Positions 1 through 15,300 of a DNA stretch of 64,000 nt are shown here, piece after piece; within the stretch, counting starts at the first letter, position 1; each line of letters begins with the position of its first letter. A program made the position numbers and the translations under genes. The notes beneath the pieces were generated by a model, which saw only the letters and a program-made list of their open reading frames with translations, was not told the origin of the DNA and searched no databases. This stretch comes from Struthio camelus (taxonomy: Eukaryota; Chordata; Aves; Struthioniformes; Struthionidae), in NCBI RefSeq assembly GCF_040807025.1, contig NC_090981.1, positions 43,825,317 to 43,889,316 on the forward strand, given 5' to 3'.

Positions 1-1238
1 CATTTAGGCAGTCTCACAGGCAAAAGCTTTAGAAAAAAATCAGTCACAGCACACAATCCCAAGAATGTTACCAGAAACTGAGGCTTATGGAGCAGTGGAG
101 AAAACTGAATTCCAGAGTCATTTTCTCTGCTGCAAAATCCATGTCACTAAGCTCAGAACTTAAGATCTATAAACTGTTTATTTAAACATATCACTTGATC
201 TTCCCTGCAGCACTGAAACAACAGAAGAAAGGCAGTTTTCAGGTAACAGGCACCAAAACACATGATTCTTTATAGTCAGAAAGGGAAATACTAAGATGAA
301 AAATGAAACAAAACTTTACTGCAGTAAACCTCAGGAAGCCACACTATAACTTATCCTTGTGGTCAGCACAGCTTCCCATACCCACATCTTCTGAACTTTC
401 TTTGGACAGGATTTTTCCATCTGTCCAATAGTTTCCTCCCTAAAGGAGAAAATCCTCAGGTCACGCTGAAAGCATATAAATTATTGACTGTATGTCCACT
501 AAAGCAATTAAGCACAGTGGCCAATTAAATGCTTAATTGATTTAATTTTCAGTAAACGGGCAATAAATAAAAGTCTCAGACCAATTAAATATTTAATTTC
601 CAAGCATTCTAATAAAAAGAAAATTAACCTGAAAACTAAGGGTTAAATTTATAAGTGGATGTACCTGATAAAATGGGAGAGAGTTCATCCCCCGTTCTTT
701 CAGACAATCTAGCCCAGCATTGGGGATAAATTTCTGGGCTTTTGGGACGCCAGTTGCTAGGCCTGACTGCCCTGATTGTTAAAAGGTGTTTGAACTATGA
801 TCGCCTGGTTTCCAGGACAGCACTCCCCACCAGCCTGTAACGGCATTCCAAGATGCATGCTTTCTCCATTTTTCCTGTTTCACATCATATAATGGCAGTC
901 AAATATTTTGAATGACAAAAGAGAAAATAGGTTTTTAAATTGTGATGGGATATTCAGATGGGATTTCAATTTCACTCATACCAAATTTGTACATAGAACT
1001 TGGAATTTATATAGGAATATACGCAAATATGGTGAGTGCATCATTTGGAGCAGATTCTTAAGTCTCTACTATCTTTTAAATTTTAATTTAATTATGCATG
1101 TGTTTTTCTAGCATCCATAAATACAAAATACTCCACGGGCACAGAAAGTTTTAGACTTGCTGGCAGTCTAGTTTGGGGCTTAATCAAATTATTCAACAAA
1201 TAAATCCAAAGCTGAATTAAGGACTCTACCTTCCATTC

Positions 1239-1308
1239 AAAAAAAAAAAAAGAGCGAGAAAGAGAGAGCAAGCAAGAGAGAGAAAAAATGGAAAGTGGAA
1301 AAAAAAAA
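1239..1308. repeat. Purine-rich A/G tract
   Basis: About 70 bases that are almost all A or G: an A12 run, GA-rich repeats, then A-rich sequence. It reads as a polypyrimidine tract on the ARSB sense strand. Confidence 0.9.
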
Positions 1309-4300
1309 TCCAGATTACCTTCAGTATTTCCCAGTTTGGAAGTATCTGGATCAGGGGAGAATGGACAGAGGGGCAGGAAGAAGGCTTAATATGGCAACAT
1401 AATAAATAAATATCCTTGAGCATACATCTTTTCTGGTGAAGGCCAATTTAGCAAATGGAAAGCTGTACTCATCACATTGATCAAGTGCACACAGTAACAA
1501 AAGTAATTTAGATCTATGGACTTGGTTAGCAATCTAAGCCAACACTGGATTTCCATTCTACTTGAATTGCTTTGTTTTATAGTTTGGATTAAGCACCAAC
1601 AACCTGCATGAGAATTTTCTCTGTCTGCATATCAGGAGATAATATACTAAACATGGTTCAAGTTTTTAGTCTAATATAATTACTAGAGTAAAGTACTATA
1701 ACTAGTTGTGACAGCACTGAGAACAGCAAACATATTACATTCTTCATTTCTATCAAAGAATATTAAATTAGTCTCTTCCAAACCCTTTGAAAATCTTGAC
1801 TGTGTCCCTAATATAGTAATAAAATTATAAAAGTCACTAAAATCTTTAACCAGTCAGATGACTCAGTGTAACTATTCACCTGCAAGAAAAGAGCAGGACT
1901 AAAATTTTCAAGGAAATCTTATTGAAAAATAAAAGAAAAGAACAAAAGCAGCAGCTAATATTTTTACAGTTAGGAGATACTTTTAGATCATATATATTTT
2001 CTATTTATACATGTAAAATCTTTTTAAATGCCTCATTTGTTTGTCAGTTCAGCAGTTTGAAAATTCACAGTTGTTCTTCACGCATTTGTAAAAGGAATTG
2101 GAGGGGAAGAGGGATATTTCTCTCCTCTATAGCTACCAAAGAATAAAAAGTCATTACAAGTAGATGAGGATTCCCTGTGAACCATCTCTGATAAAGACAG
2201 TGCCTTTTACTATCCTGCAGCCATGGAACCAAGCCTGGAACAAGCGTTTCACCATAGAAGGAATGCTGCACACGCTCGCATGCTTAGACTACAGCCTACA
2301 CCGCGCAGTGCAAAGTCGTGCAAAGATATCAGAACTGTATATTAAGGGATCAACATTTTTCTCCTGGAAATTTGGTGAAGTTCTGTACCTTTTACCGCAG
2401 TACAAATATAGCAAGATTGCCTGAATTACATGAATGATTCAGATTTGTTTGGGTACAAAGTACATTTAAAGCCACTTCAACTATCACTTGTCCATAAACA
2501 GAAAATTTTGCAGTGTGTGTCATATTGGTACAGTAGAAAATCCATAGATGGTGCTGCGTTGAGATTTTAGTTCAGCATTTTATAAAAACATCTCCTGGGA
2601 ACTTAACAACAAAAATTACCTCTTGCTAGTCTGGATTCATTGAAGCAGACTGTTGATTTGTTTGATTGCTTACCACAAAATGCACAAAACAAAGCACGCT
2701 CCAGGAGAAGTTTTAAGAAATTCTAATTGCTCTGACAAAGTACATACTGATATCTTGGCAGGAACACAATATGTTTTCTTCCTGCAACCGATTCTGCTCT
2801 GGGATCCGGTGCACAGAGGTCAGGCAAACGGGCTATAATCTATCCTGGTTGAGCGTGACAATCTCAGACAATCGTGACTGACTCACGATCAGTTTGGTCC
2901 TATGCAAACTGTCTTATGTTCTTTAGTGATAACTGCTAAACTTCAGCAATGAAATCAGCTAACGAACCATCAAAAAATTAAAGCAGAAATATCTTCCACA
3001 AAATGAAGGACATTTTTGCAGCTTCCTGATTAGAATTCTAGAAGCAACTATTCCTGAGAATACCTATATTCTCATTTTTAGAAGTACAGCATCAAGTGGA
3101 ATCTACATAAAACAACAAATGGATACACCATAGATGTCTAGCCTACTCCTTCTTGGGATATGTGATTTGAAGCAGCTTCACTATATTTTCCTCTGAATTA
3201 ACTGAAGATGAAACTCCTACTTTGGTGACTGGAATTTTGTGAAGAGGTGGAGACAATAGGTGGGAGAAAACGGCAGGAATAATAAAAAAAAAAAAACGTT
3301 ATGGAGACATATAATACATACAACTACCATTATCACAATAAAGTCAGGATTTTGTCCTTACTGCATGTCTGAGAATACACGAATGTATATTTTAAATCTT
3401 AAACAACACTTACCCTACCATATTTGTAGTTGTTTTGAGTCTACTATAAATTTATTCTTTCTGAGAATATCTACAAGGAAACATAGAAAACAAAAACTTT
3501 TTCTACAATAGGAAAAGTTAAATATAGAAATTCCAGTGTCTGACTGTAATTACTAAACAACATGCTAAGCCCAAGCAGTTTATTTCAATTATTTTAATGA
3601 AAGCTTCATATACAAGGAATAACTGTTTTATGACCTGCTTCTTTTTACATACATAGTGCTTTTTCTATGTTAACAAACCTATAATCACTAGTTTATTTAG
3701 TGCTTCTCAGGCTTTTGCTTTCTTATGAAACACCATTGCAAAAAAAACCTCATAGAAATCAAAACTAAAAGTTGCAAGGGAATTTTGAATAGTCGTGTCT
3801 AATCAAGAAACATTTTCCCTCTTTAAGATAATAAACAAAACATCATCAATATGAGAGTAGAAAAATATCTTCATGGTTATTTCTTCCAAAAGTTTACCAC
3901 AGCGTCATGCTGCTGTTACTGATATTTGATGCTACAGAACACAGATAAATCCTCACTGCTGGAGGGAAAATGTTGCATATTTTTTGCAAAGTTTCAAAGA
4001 CATATGATGCATTTCATTTCATCTACAATAACACTCTTACCTCCAGATGTCTGCACAGATAAAGTAAACTATTTTTTGCCTTTCTTCACAGACTTTTATA
4101 ACCTAGTGTTTTTCCTTTTTGCTTAGAATAAATACATAAATAAATAAAATATTCCATGGTGTTTCTAAATGATAATTCAAAAGTCAACAGCCTTTTGAAA
4201 GTTATGATTTTCTTATTTCAGTTACATCTGTATAACCTTGTCTTTGGCCATCCTTATTTGTAAACTAAATTTTTAAAGTTGCACAAGTAGGTGTGATGCC

Positions 4301-5839
4301 TTAATTAATAGGATGCTTGTGACAGTCCAGGAGGAAAATGAAAACATTTTAGAAAAACATAAAAACAAGTCTGCTATAGTCATTTCTAAATGCTGAGGGT
4401 TCAGTGGACTAACAAGATCTTTACTATATATACACTTTTAAATAATTCCTTTTTTTTCTGAATTCTGGTGTATGGAGCAATTATTTCACCTGAAAAAGGA
4501 TACTCTGGAAATGTCAGGGGTTCCTCCAGCCTATACTGTGATAACAAATTATTGAAGAAATAAGGTTTTTTGCTACTTCACAGAGGAAAGACATTTTGTG
4601 ACCTTTTGGTACTCTACGGCAATAATGAGTATTCTACAAAACTCCAAGACTTTCTGTTGCTTTATTAAAATAAAAATGTTTGAGGAATAGCCATGACCTT
4701 AACCTTGGAAGAATTAATAGAATACCAATTTTGAAGAAACAGATGAAGCCTGAGGCCCTATAACTTCCTATTGTCATGTTGATGATGCATAGGTCTGTAC
4801 CATACACCGAAGTTCACTGATCTTAAATCATTTAGTGGAACATTGTGAACAGTTAGCTCCAACCTTCACTATTATCCCTTTTAATTTTAGTCTTCTCTTA
4901 GTGATGTTTGACTTCAAATGCAAGACTTACATTAGAATATCATGCTTAGTCTGCTACCTTTCAAAATGCATGTTCCCCTAAACTTAATTTCTATGGCAAC
5001 AGTAAGCATATAAAAACATTCCTGCTGTTGTTTCAAAGTATTCTCCACCTTGGTTTTTTTTTTTTTTACAACTAATTACATCTTTTTGTTTGCTTGTTTG
5101 TTTTAAATCAAACTACTTAGTAAAATTCGGGACTACTTATGCCAGCAAAAAAAATTCCCAGAAACTTCAACAGGGCCAAGCATTTATCCAGACTATTATA
5201 CTCTTATACAATAAAAAAAAAGAAAAAGAAGCCATTCTAAATGAGAGTAAACTACTTACTAACACAGCCTACAAGGTTAAACATCGCAAAATGTGATCTT
5301 CTAAAACGAAGCACTTTATTTTTATTTCTCCTGGAAAATTTTGAAAAACTTATTAGCTTTTTTTTTAATCTTTTTTTTTTTTCCAGGAAACAGACTTAAA
5401 CTAAATAGAATAGTATTTATGAATTACTAATATCAAAGGCCACATTTAGAGACCATTATATGTGAAACACACAAACCCCACTTGTGTTATTATGAGGTAA
5501 CACTGATATCCTGTGGTGGATTAAAATTAACAAATTTCCAAGTCAGAGAGATTTCATTTGACAAAGGTAATCTAGTCTCTAGACCTTATGCACTGAGAGC
5601 TGCATCAAAATATAAAATATTAGTGTTATTTTCAAATAGGTATAGGATCTAATGAAGCATAGAAAAGAAGCACAAACAGGGAATGTCTGAATTCCAGTTG
5701 TGATGCTGGCACTGCGCATATTATCAAGTGACTGAACATCTCTAAAATTCTAAAAGAGAATATCTATATCCCAAAGGAAACCTGTGGATGAGTACCTATG
5801 AGACTCACCAAGAGGGCAATTCACCATCTATTTAATACT

Positions 5840-5870
5840 TATAGTCAAGTACTTCGTACTTGATACTATA
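5840..5870. repeat. Near-perfect hairpin, 3-nt loop
   Basis: Arms 5840-5852 and 5856-5870 pair around TTC with a two-base bulge in the right arm. A CCATC/GATGG pair lies just outside. In intron 5. Its compact symmetry resembles a folded-back palindrome, but no terminal repeats of a known element are seen. Confidence 0.9.
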
Positions 5871-8800
5871 GTGATGGATGGTTCACATTCAGATGCAGGA
5901 GGCCAGCATGACAACACCTTGAAGAGTGTTTGAGTGCCATGTGTAGCCACATGAGGGGCCACATGTTGGTCACAATTGCCTTTTCAACATAAAGATGATG
6001 ATGTGGACTCATGATTTGCTTGCAATAAAGATGACAGAGTGCAGCTGGTGAGCATGCAGTATGTTTAATTTCACAGAGAAATCAAAATTCGAGAAAGAAT
6101 GAACGTGTCCGTCTTTTCCCCATTCTTGATTGTTTTCCCATTTCAGCATTCTCCCATTCCATTATGCATGCTTAGTCAGCTAATTAAACTAGTAGCTTTC
6201 CTTCACATTTTGATTTTCCAAGGGCAGATTCCAGATATTAGTTTGGCATAGACATGGAATATATTTATCCTACTCAAAGCCCATAGAGTATGCTCATCCA
6301 TGACTACCTACACCTGTGACAAACCTCTGCTGTTATTGGATAATTCTATTACTGTGGAATGTTTTTTCACTTTCTTAATAACTGTAAAACAGCTAGGTCA
6401 TCAGTAAGAAAAACAGGGAAGAAATTACTTCTGGCCTGCAAAGTCTCAGGAATCATCTTCCATCTGGGCACAATAAGTAATAAATGTGGCCTCAAGGAGC
6501 TTGGAATTTGCATTCCTTAATCAAGATGAATCCTTTTGGTATATATGTGGATATAATACATAATGCTACAGCCATTCTAATGTAATTTTAATGTCCATGA
6601 ATGATAAATCAGCCCCAGAAATTAAATTGTTTCTCCATCGCAATATATAATATGTTCTGCACAGAGCAGATCTAGCCCCCTATAAGCAATCATTTATTTT
6701 GGCAATTAACAGTGCAATGTATGAGGTAATGTCTTTTTCCAAATGTCAAGGAGAGCAATCTAAAGTTCGATTGATTAATTTTGCCTTAATGCCAGTTTGG
6801 AGAAAAATCACACAGTATTTTTAAAACTTCTCTGAATTTCTGTCTTAGCTGTCTGCCTTTATGAATAGATATCTTCAAAATAAATTGACTATAATTAGTA
6901 GCCTACAATTTTGCTATGCTTTTGAAGTTTTAGTTTATGGTAAGTCTGGAATTTTAAATGAAGGTAAAAGTTTTTTCAGCCTAGAACAGCCCCACTCAAT
7001 CAATGTATTTAATCTGAATATATCTTTCTAGTTTAAAGAATTCATCTTCCTTTTGAAGAGGAAGCAAAATTGTCCATACAAGCAGTCTAGAAGATTTTAT
7101 AAAATTTACTAAGTTCATTAAGGAATTTAGCCTAAAGTCAGATTAAAAAAAAAAAAAAAAAGTAATATAGTGTATATTGACAGATTCTGATTAACAACTC
7201 TGAATTCAAGGATATATTTTCTTTCACCACGTCATTTAGTTTTGATTCTCAAAATAAAATCGCCTATTGTGGGATATAAAGTTTCAATACTGCTTCAAGA
7301 TAGGCCATCTAGTAATGACTGTGTGGTCAGAAATATGTTTGGTTTAGCAGTTAGGGGAATTTAGACTTAAATCCAGTTGGTTTTTAATTCAGCTGAATCA
7401 CCAAAGCTTGATGAAATGCCATAGGCTGTCTAAAAGAAAGCAGATCTTTCACAATGGAAGGGTTCACGTCACCCTCACAGCTGCCAAACCAGCAGCTTTT
7501 TTTTTTTTTTTTTTTAAAGACAAAGCAAAGTTACAAAAATGGGGGGAAAACTTTTTTCCTTTTAACTCTTGTAAATCAGATTTTAATTTATGTAACTTTT
7601 TAATGTATTTTATTTGAGCTTTTGTAACATACACATTGCAGAGAAAAATACACTCAAGTTTGTTACAATGTAATTCTAGTTCTGCTGCTTTTAATTTTCT
7701 TAATTTACTACCAAACTCTAAAATTAATAGAAAATGTGACTGCTTCAAACATAAACCTGGAAAAGACCAGATCTTTCATACCAATGTCCTACTTTTCCAT
7801 AATTGCAAACTCTTTAATAAATTACAAATCCACACTGGGACACAGTTACTGATACATGCATTCATCATTTTGGGGGGAAAAAAGTCACCAAGGTTTATGA
7901 AGAAACAATCAGAAAGACAAAAATAACGGCTTTTAGCAAGGAGAGGAAACAGCAGCTAGCTCAGAGCACTCTGGGTCCCTCTGCATCTGCTGAGCTCACG
8001 AGACTGGTTTAGCACAGTGAGGTCCAAGTGGAGGGTGCGGTGCCGCATACCTTCTCTCTCAGGCTCTGGCTGCATGAGCAGTCAGCCAGTACTAGGAGGG
8101 TTGGCTCTCCCTCTGCCTCCCCACTTCCAACTGCATGGTCCTGCTCACTCCCACCTTGCTCTGGCTCTGGCATCCATCAGCCCTTTCAATGAGGAGATTC
8201 AACCCACCTGCCTGCCCAGAGGAAAACAATCTGTTCCCCACCCCAAGTAAGCAAGCTGAATCAGACCATGGACATATCTGACAAGTGCTGGAATAGGTGC
8301 GAAATAAGCATGAAGAGCATGTGGCTTGCAACGGGGAGGGAAGGAAATGAAGAAAACTGCTGGATCACTTCGCCCCATATCATGAGAGAGAAACTTCAGA
8401 GTTGAATTTCAGAGCCACCAACAGAAGCAGTCTCACCTGTCCCCAGAAATTCCTTCCAGCCCCTTCCTTTGTGCCAAAACTAGTGTTTGGCAGAGTTGTA
8501 CTGAGAAACGGATCCTGGGAATATATCCAAGAAAAAGGTTATTACAATCCGAACCAATATCCTGATTTGGTGCATAGCTTGACTATACAAGTGGTTTTGG
8601 TGACCCAAGAGAGGGGGGAGCGGAACTGAGCAGCTATGGGAGGCAGGACTTACTCTTTGTGGTAAGCATTATCAACTTATACTATGAAACCACTGCTTCC
8701 AGCTGAGGTTCCCTGGTGGCCTGAACTGATGTAGCTGACAGGTGCAGTCCCTTCCTCTCTGCCACCAACTACACACACACATCCTCTCCCAGTCATACAG

Positions 8801-11800
8801 CCACCGGTAAGTTGATTCAGCTGGTTGATTTGGTAGAAATCTTTCCCCCTCTAATTTTGTTCTTTCTTTTTTTCTTTTCTAGGTTAGCTTGACAGTCTGA
8901 TCTGGCAGAAGACTCATCCTGTCATGTGATTTCCAGATTGAACTCAAGGGAAGCAGAAAAGGATGGGAGGAAAGGAGAGAGAGATTGCCCAGTTTGGCAG
9001 TAGCTCACCATTTAACTGGCTTTGCTACAGAGGCCACACCGTCCCCTCCCCCAGCAGTATGGTTTATGGCCATTTACCCCAGTCTCATACTCCAAGGGCC
9101 ACACTGCCTCCTCTGCAAAAACACCACAACTGTTGTGGGTCCATACTGTAAACCCGATCAGTTCACTAGAGAGAAAAGATTATTTTTAACCTTGATTGTT
9201 TTACTGGACTGCCATAGATCAGAGAGCAGCATGAGGGCAAGAGCCTGCAACCGAGGACAGGAACTCCTTTTTAGCACTGAAGGGAACAAATGAGAAATTA
9301 CAGCCTGAGACACTACAAGAAAGGTTTACGTTTGGATGAAGAAAGCTGCCCTCGGAGAGAAATGGCAATTGCTTGAAAGAGACAGCTTAAAAGACAACTT
9401 GTCAACATTTTCTTATAAAACAGAACTGCAGTCAGACTAGTTCAGAGTGTTTTCCCTCTTACGCTGTTTAATGTTAATAGTTGGAACAAAGTACAGTCCT
9501 TTGATACAAGATTAGTGTATGGCTACTGTATTTACTGCCACGCACAAGCTCCTGAAGAAAGATAAGTAGATGATGAAATGTATCAGATCTGCTGGAGTAA
9601 CCCCAGCTGATCCCCAGATGTTAGAAATCAGCACCCTTGAGAGCTTGAAAAATTGCAAGTTATCCCATGAGCAGTAAACACACAGGTGAGGGTGTGCTCT
9701 AACAGACCAGAGTGGCAAAAAATTTAGTTAGCTCTGTAATCAAAATACTATTTCCAACCTTTAATTTAACCTTCTCTTGAACGCTTAGCTTTAAGAGTTA
9801 AGTTATGACTAAATTAATTGTGTCTTTTGCTCAAACTCTTCCCTGAAAGAATACTTACACTAGTGTAAAAATTTTGAATAAAACAGCTTGATTTTCCCAT
9901 TTCAGTCAAAAATCCATAAATTACACAAGGCCCCCCCATGATTCATGTTCTTAAAAATACATATATTGTCAGCTTATTCAGAGAGAGATGAAGATAAATT
10001 CATCCATTAAATAAAAATAATATATACTGAAAGAATGTATGCACTATTTGCAAAAGCACTAAAGAGTTCAGGAACACTGAGTGTGCACTGAGTGCAAGTA
10101 TAACGATAACTTAAGTCTCTGTGTGTGTGCAATCACTGCAATACAGGGCCTTTCTTAATTATACGATCAGAGCTCTCCTAATTTATCCCCAGCCTCCTGG
10201 AAGACTTTTTTGGTCATGTTTAATAGGATCTTGAGATTCAATTTCCTATTTGCTCTTCTGCAGGAGCATGCAAATCCAAAGGTTTGGCTAATCTGCATCT
10301 TCCAGTCATTATTTTACATTCTATTTCAATTTCAACAAAAAAGAAAATATTAGTACAATATGGACACTCCATGTGGCATAAGAACTACAGAGACGATTTA
10401 GGTCAAGAGACATTTTAAGTGGACTGAGACAGAGGCAAGATGTGCATAAAGAAGGCCAAAGACTTAATTATCAACACAGGACATGAAAAGGAACTGAGCA
10501 AGATACACACATACGTATTTTAACATCATAGGCAAAGGAATACTCCGATCTCAAAACAGTTAAGACAAGGAGACTATAAACAGTCCAGGCAAGAGCAAGA
10601 CTCAAGAATGAAGTTTTTATCACTTTAATGATAGGAAGATTGTATGGGCAATTATTTTAAAATACTTTTTTAAAATACGAAGAGAGTTATGACTACTGAA
10701 AAGATGAAAGTGCCTATACATTCCAAACTTTGTGTCTCTTTAATCTATTAGAGATACCGATATCATTTTTCCGGAACTTGACTGTAAACCTGTTACTCAA
10801 CTTATACTAACGCAGAGGACAGATATTTTAAGAAATAGGCTCAGCCGCATACTTACAAACTCATTCCTAATAACCCAGACTTCTGAACAGAAAATTGTAA
10901 TTGTTATATGACATTATGAGGAAGTATAACTTCAGTATCCTGGTCAAAACCAGCATCATAAATAATAAAATGACCCATCCTGAAAAGCACAAAATGATTC
11001 CAACTTTTCCAAATGATTCCAAAAATAAATTAAGTACTTTATCCTAAACAGTTGAAGCATAAAGAAATCTGGATTCTTGTCCCCAACACCGGATTATAAA
11101 TTAATATGCTCTGTTGCATTAGAAATGATGCATGTTATTCAAAAGAATGGTGATCTGAGAAATAGTTTTATACCCCTGTTACATATGACAAAATATTCTT
11201 ATCAAATCTATCAGCAATACAATTACTTACTCTCAAATCCCCTGAGAATGATATCGTAAAATCAAAATTAGGAAGTACCACTTATATTAATCTGAGGGTC
11301 AGCACTGCCTGATCTTGACTGCAAGTGCTATTACGGCAGAAAGTGAAACGGATAGCAAGGTAAGTTGCCAAAGCTGTAAGCCTTTGCTGAGAAGAGACAG
11401 GGAAACCCTGCATGATGCATAAGGACATGCAATAAATAGTTACATTTTTGTTTTTAAGTTCACTCTAGTTTTGAAAGATGTATAAAGACATTATAGATTT
11501 ATATATACCCATCCCTCTGTTCTTGCTGGCTAAAAGTAGCATCTTATTCAAAATGAAAGTTCTGCTTTCCACACCTTTCCCTCCCTCTCTCAGTCTCAGA
11601 GAACACATACATGCACACAAGAAACAAGGAAATGAAACATTCATTATATATCACTAGTGAATAGTAAGTGTCAACAGACTAGGGCATCATGGAAACAATC
11701 TGGGGAAGAATTTCCTGAGCTTAGGCTCCTTAAAATTTTGTTTTCTCATCCTCCTTTTATTTAAACGGGAAAGTTGTCTATCCAAACACCTCAGTTGAGC

Positions 11801-12335
11801 TCAGTCAGGACAGTGCCCACAAGGAAAAAGATGTTCTCTGAAGTAACACCTCAGAATACCACATCAGGGCATAACATTATACAGGAATGCTACAACTCCT
11901 TAAGCATTCTTTGAAGGGAAATTGGAGAGGCTACGCCTTAATTCCATCAGTATGTAGGAATTATCTGCAGGCAGTGCTGTCCAGCCAACATTAGATATGC
12001 GCAGTGTTGCTCATTCTCAGAGAAGCATCACAGAACCAGATGTGCATTGCAGAAGACCACCTTACCCATTTCCATCAAGTTACTACAGCATAACTTCTAT
12101 CTATCTTGCAATTAACAAATCACTGTCCCCATGGTACTAATTTCCCTCTGTCTGGATTTACTTCTTCATTCAATGAAACACAGGAATTCTATAAAAACAC
12201 TGGAAAAGACATGTTCCAATGTTTTGTATGCAAAACATCTCTGCTTGAAAAGTCTGTAGTTCTTAGCAAACTAATAATGTTGAATCAAACAACAGACCAT
12301 GTTCAGAGAGCTAAATACAACTGGTAAACTTAAGC

Positions 12336-12384
12336 TCCAATTCATGTGATTATGGCATTAAAGATCCAACTCGTGTGATTATGG
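12336..12384. repeat. Tandem duplication, 29-bp period, two copies
   Basis: TCCAATTCATGTGATTATGG at 12336 recurs at 12365 with two substitutions. In intron 5. Confidence 0.9.
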
Positions 12385-15300
12385 AACAAAAGCAACCATG
12401 AAGCCTGGAACTTCTTCGCTTCACATAAACTCAGGTTTTCCATTTGCAAGGTCAATAATACAATCATATTATAGAGATGTACCAAGATATGCTAGGGTGA
12501 GCAGTTTATCGGGAGCTACCTACTAACCTGGAGCACTGAAGATAGGGTGTTTGGGGGTTTTTGTTGTTGTTGCTGTTGTTTTGGGGTTTTTGGCAGTGTG
12601 CCTCCCTGTGCATCTCAGGCACAACAATCCTGCTCCTCAGCAATCTCACGTCCTAAAGTGCTTCATTCATTACTCAGTAGCATGTGTCAGAGCTCTGTGA
12701 AATGGAGTGTGTGCATTGAGCATGATTCAGTATGCGTTTACAACGCCTGGGGGGATGATGTTCCTCTACCTTTAAGCTAAACTACTTCCAAGCAGAAAGC
12801 ATCCTACTGTATTTTGTTTCACCAGGAAGGAAATATTTTGCTTAAGGAAAATACAGAGCATTAGGAAGATAAATTAAATGTTTAATAAGCTTTTAAAAAT
12901 TAATAGCATACTCACATGGGAAAGCATCCACAAACATGGGGTCTATGTTATGAAGCAGCTCGACTCTGGGAGATGGTCTTCCTTCACTAAGAGAAGATTT
13001 CAAAAGGAAATGTTATTTTCCTTTTGCAGCTCATTAGGTTTATGCATGTTTTATTTTAGGGCTTTTTGTCATTCTAATACAAAACAAGTTCATACACAAA
13101 AACTAATTACTATCAACTTTAATCTGAATGCTCTTTTCAGGCCTAGGAGCAACAGCTTTTGCCCCAGTCAGTTTTCCCTGACTTCACTGGTATTTACTGA
13201 GATTAGTCAGAAGTTTACAAAGCAGAGAACTGAGTCTGTGCTTACCAAGCATTACATGAAAGCAGGGTTTCACAACACCCAACTTCAAAAATCAAATTTA
13301 GCAGTGTAAACTAGCATGCTAGGCTTGCTATGCCCTCTGCATACCCAAACAAGAACTGTCACTCTAGAGTGCTGAAGGCATGTTGGCTAGGTGCCTCACA
13401 GAACACCAGAGGCATTGGCTACTCCTCAAAAGCCCCACCTTCAGTCTCTAATTCAGGTCAGGAGGTTTATTTACATTCTCTGTATCTTCTGAAAAAAACC
13501 TCCCTCCCTCTCTAGTCATTGACTATACAGGAGGCTTATTCCATACTACCCCTAACTGATCAATACATTTGTGAGTTAAGTAAAATCCACTCCTAAAAAA
13601 TTCTGTCAAAGAAATTCACTCCTTAAAGTGCAACATGCATAAGAAATTATAATTAGAAGGCTCCTTGGTTGTGATAGAACAATATTTTATTATTTGACAG
13701 TGAACATAAACATTTTAGTTCCAAATGATTTTTTTTCCCCAAAAAAGGAGCTTCACTTCACATAAGACTCAAGAGATAATCCCCTAAACCACCTGACATT
13801 AAGAATACAAAACCAAGTAATATAAAACTTGCAGGAAATCTCAAAAAGGCTAAGTTACTTTAACACATATTTCTAGAGAAAGTATTTTTTAATTAAACAA
13901 TACTTACATGTAACTTAAAACTTTCAATAACAACTAATCAAAATTAATAGTTCTATTCCCTTTCTAAAAACCTTCCTTGATGCTATTATATTTTGATTTC
14001 TTGATGCTTTATATTTTGAATAAATATAAAATTAACAAGGAGGATTACATAAAAGACTAAAGGTATTCAGATGATACAGCCGTTCAGTTAATGCACAGGA
14101 AGTTCTTTAGCCTACAGCGTCAGGAATTCAGTGTGCACAAACAGACCTAAAGAAACGTTTTTCTCAAAACGTGTGAAAGGTTAACCTTTTCCCCCTAATA
14201 TCTTTACTAGTCACACTCCTAACTAAGAAATGTCTGGCCTCATTTAGCAGAATCCTATTGTAGATTGAATAGACTCATAGCACTTCTAGATACTCCATTT
14301 ACAGTTTTGATCAAGTGTACCTTTCTCCATCTGTTATCATAATAGGTAACAGTAACATGAACCAATCAAGGCAAGTTAAACTAGGACCTGAACTTACAGC
14401 ACGTGAGTGATTTTTGTAGTAACTGCTTGGGAGGATATTCTTACTCTGCTATTTCTGTGCTATCTCTACATTTTTCTATTACCCTTTTTAAAAGAAAGCA
14501 GACACTAGAATTATGCTAAGAAGCCTAGTATCTTCAATCAGTGTCATACACAGAAGAAAAAAGTAACTTACTCCTATGTGCTTCTCCTGTTTATATATCC
14601 AGTGTTCATACACCACCAGGTTAGGCCCAAGGAAGTCAGAACTGAGGATATTCATGCTATTAGAGCAGACTAGAGCAAACTACTATCAGCATCATATTAA
14701 AGGTAATTTTCTTCTATAACTTTTAATCGGTAGGGTGGATAAATGTACACTAAACATGGCTAGGATTTAATTTGAATGATTACTGCATAGCAGGCAGAAC
14801 ACAAAGGATAAAGATTACACCTCCATTAGTTTAAGTCTTTCATGTTGCAGCAGTGACTTTTATTGACTGCGTTTTTTCTGTGATAGAATACCGACACTAG
14901 TAAATGGGAAATGCTACTTGCATATAATCATGAGATATACTCCCTGAAGCTTTATGACATTACTGCATTAAGGTCTGTAGCACTGTAAATTGGTAATGAA
15001 CTGCTCATTCAATTTTGGTGTTATTCCAAAGACTATTACATACAAAATGGAAGTATATATCCAATATACAGTTTTCACAAAACAATAGCCAGCCTAAGAA
15101 TCCAGAAAAGAAGATAGCATTGTACATTTAAAAAAAGCAGTAGGCTGATGGAAAAAGACATCAGCAAGAGACAGAATCAACACTCTGGGGAAAACAAGTA
15201 GAAAATTTACAAGTGCACTAGCAGAGTTCCCTTTCCCTAGGCCTAAACTGTCCTCCTTCCCATTTATGGAGCTCCACTGCTGACCTTAGTCTTCTCAAAA

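Noticed and set aside
12547..12591. GTT-rich stretch that could look like the tail of a retroposed element
   Set aside because: No retrotransposon body or gene copy is recognisable beside it; it is simple-sequence DNA.
12878..13309. A 143-codon plus-strand open frame in intron 5
   Set aside because: No recognisable domain, no codon pattern, no neighbouring splice or transcript signal. A frame of this length is plausible by chance in a window this large.
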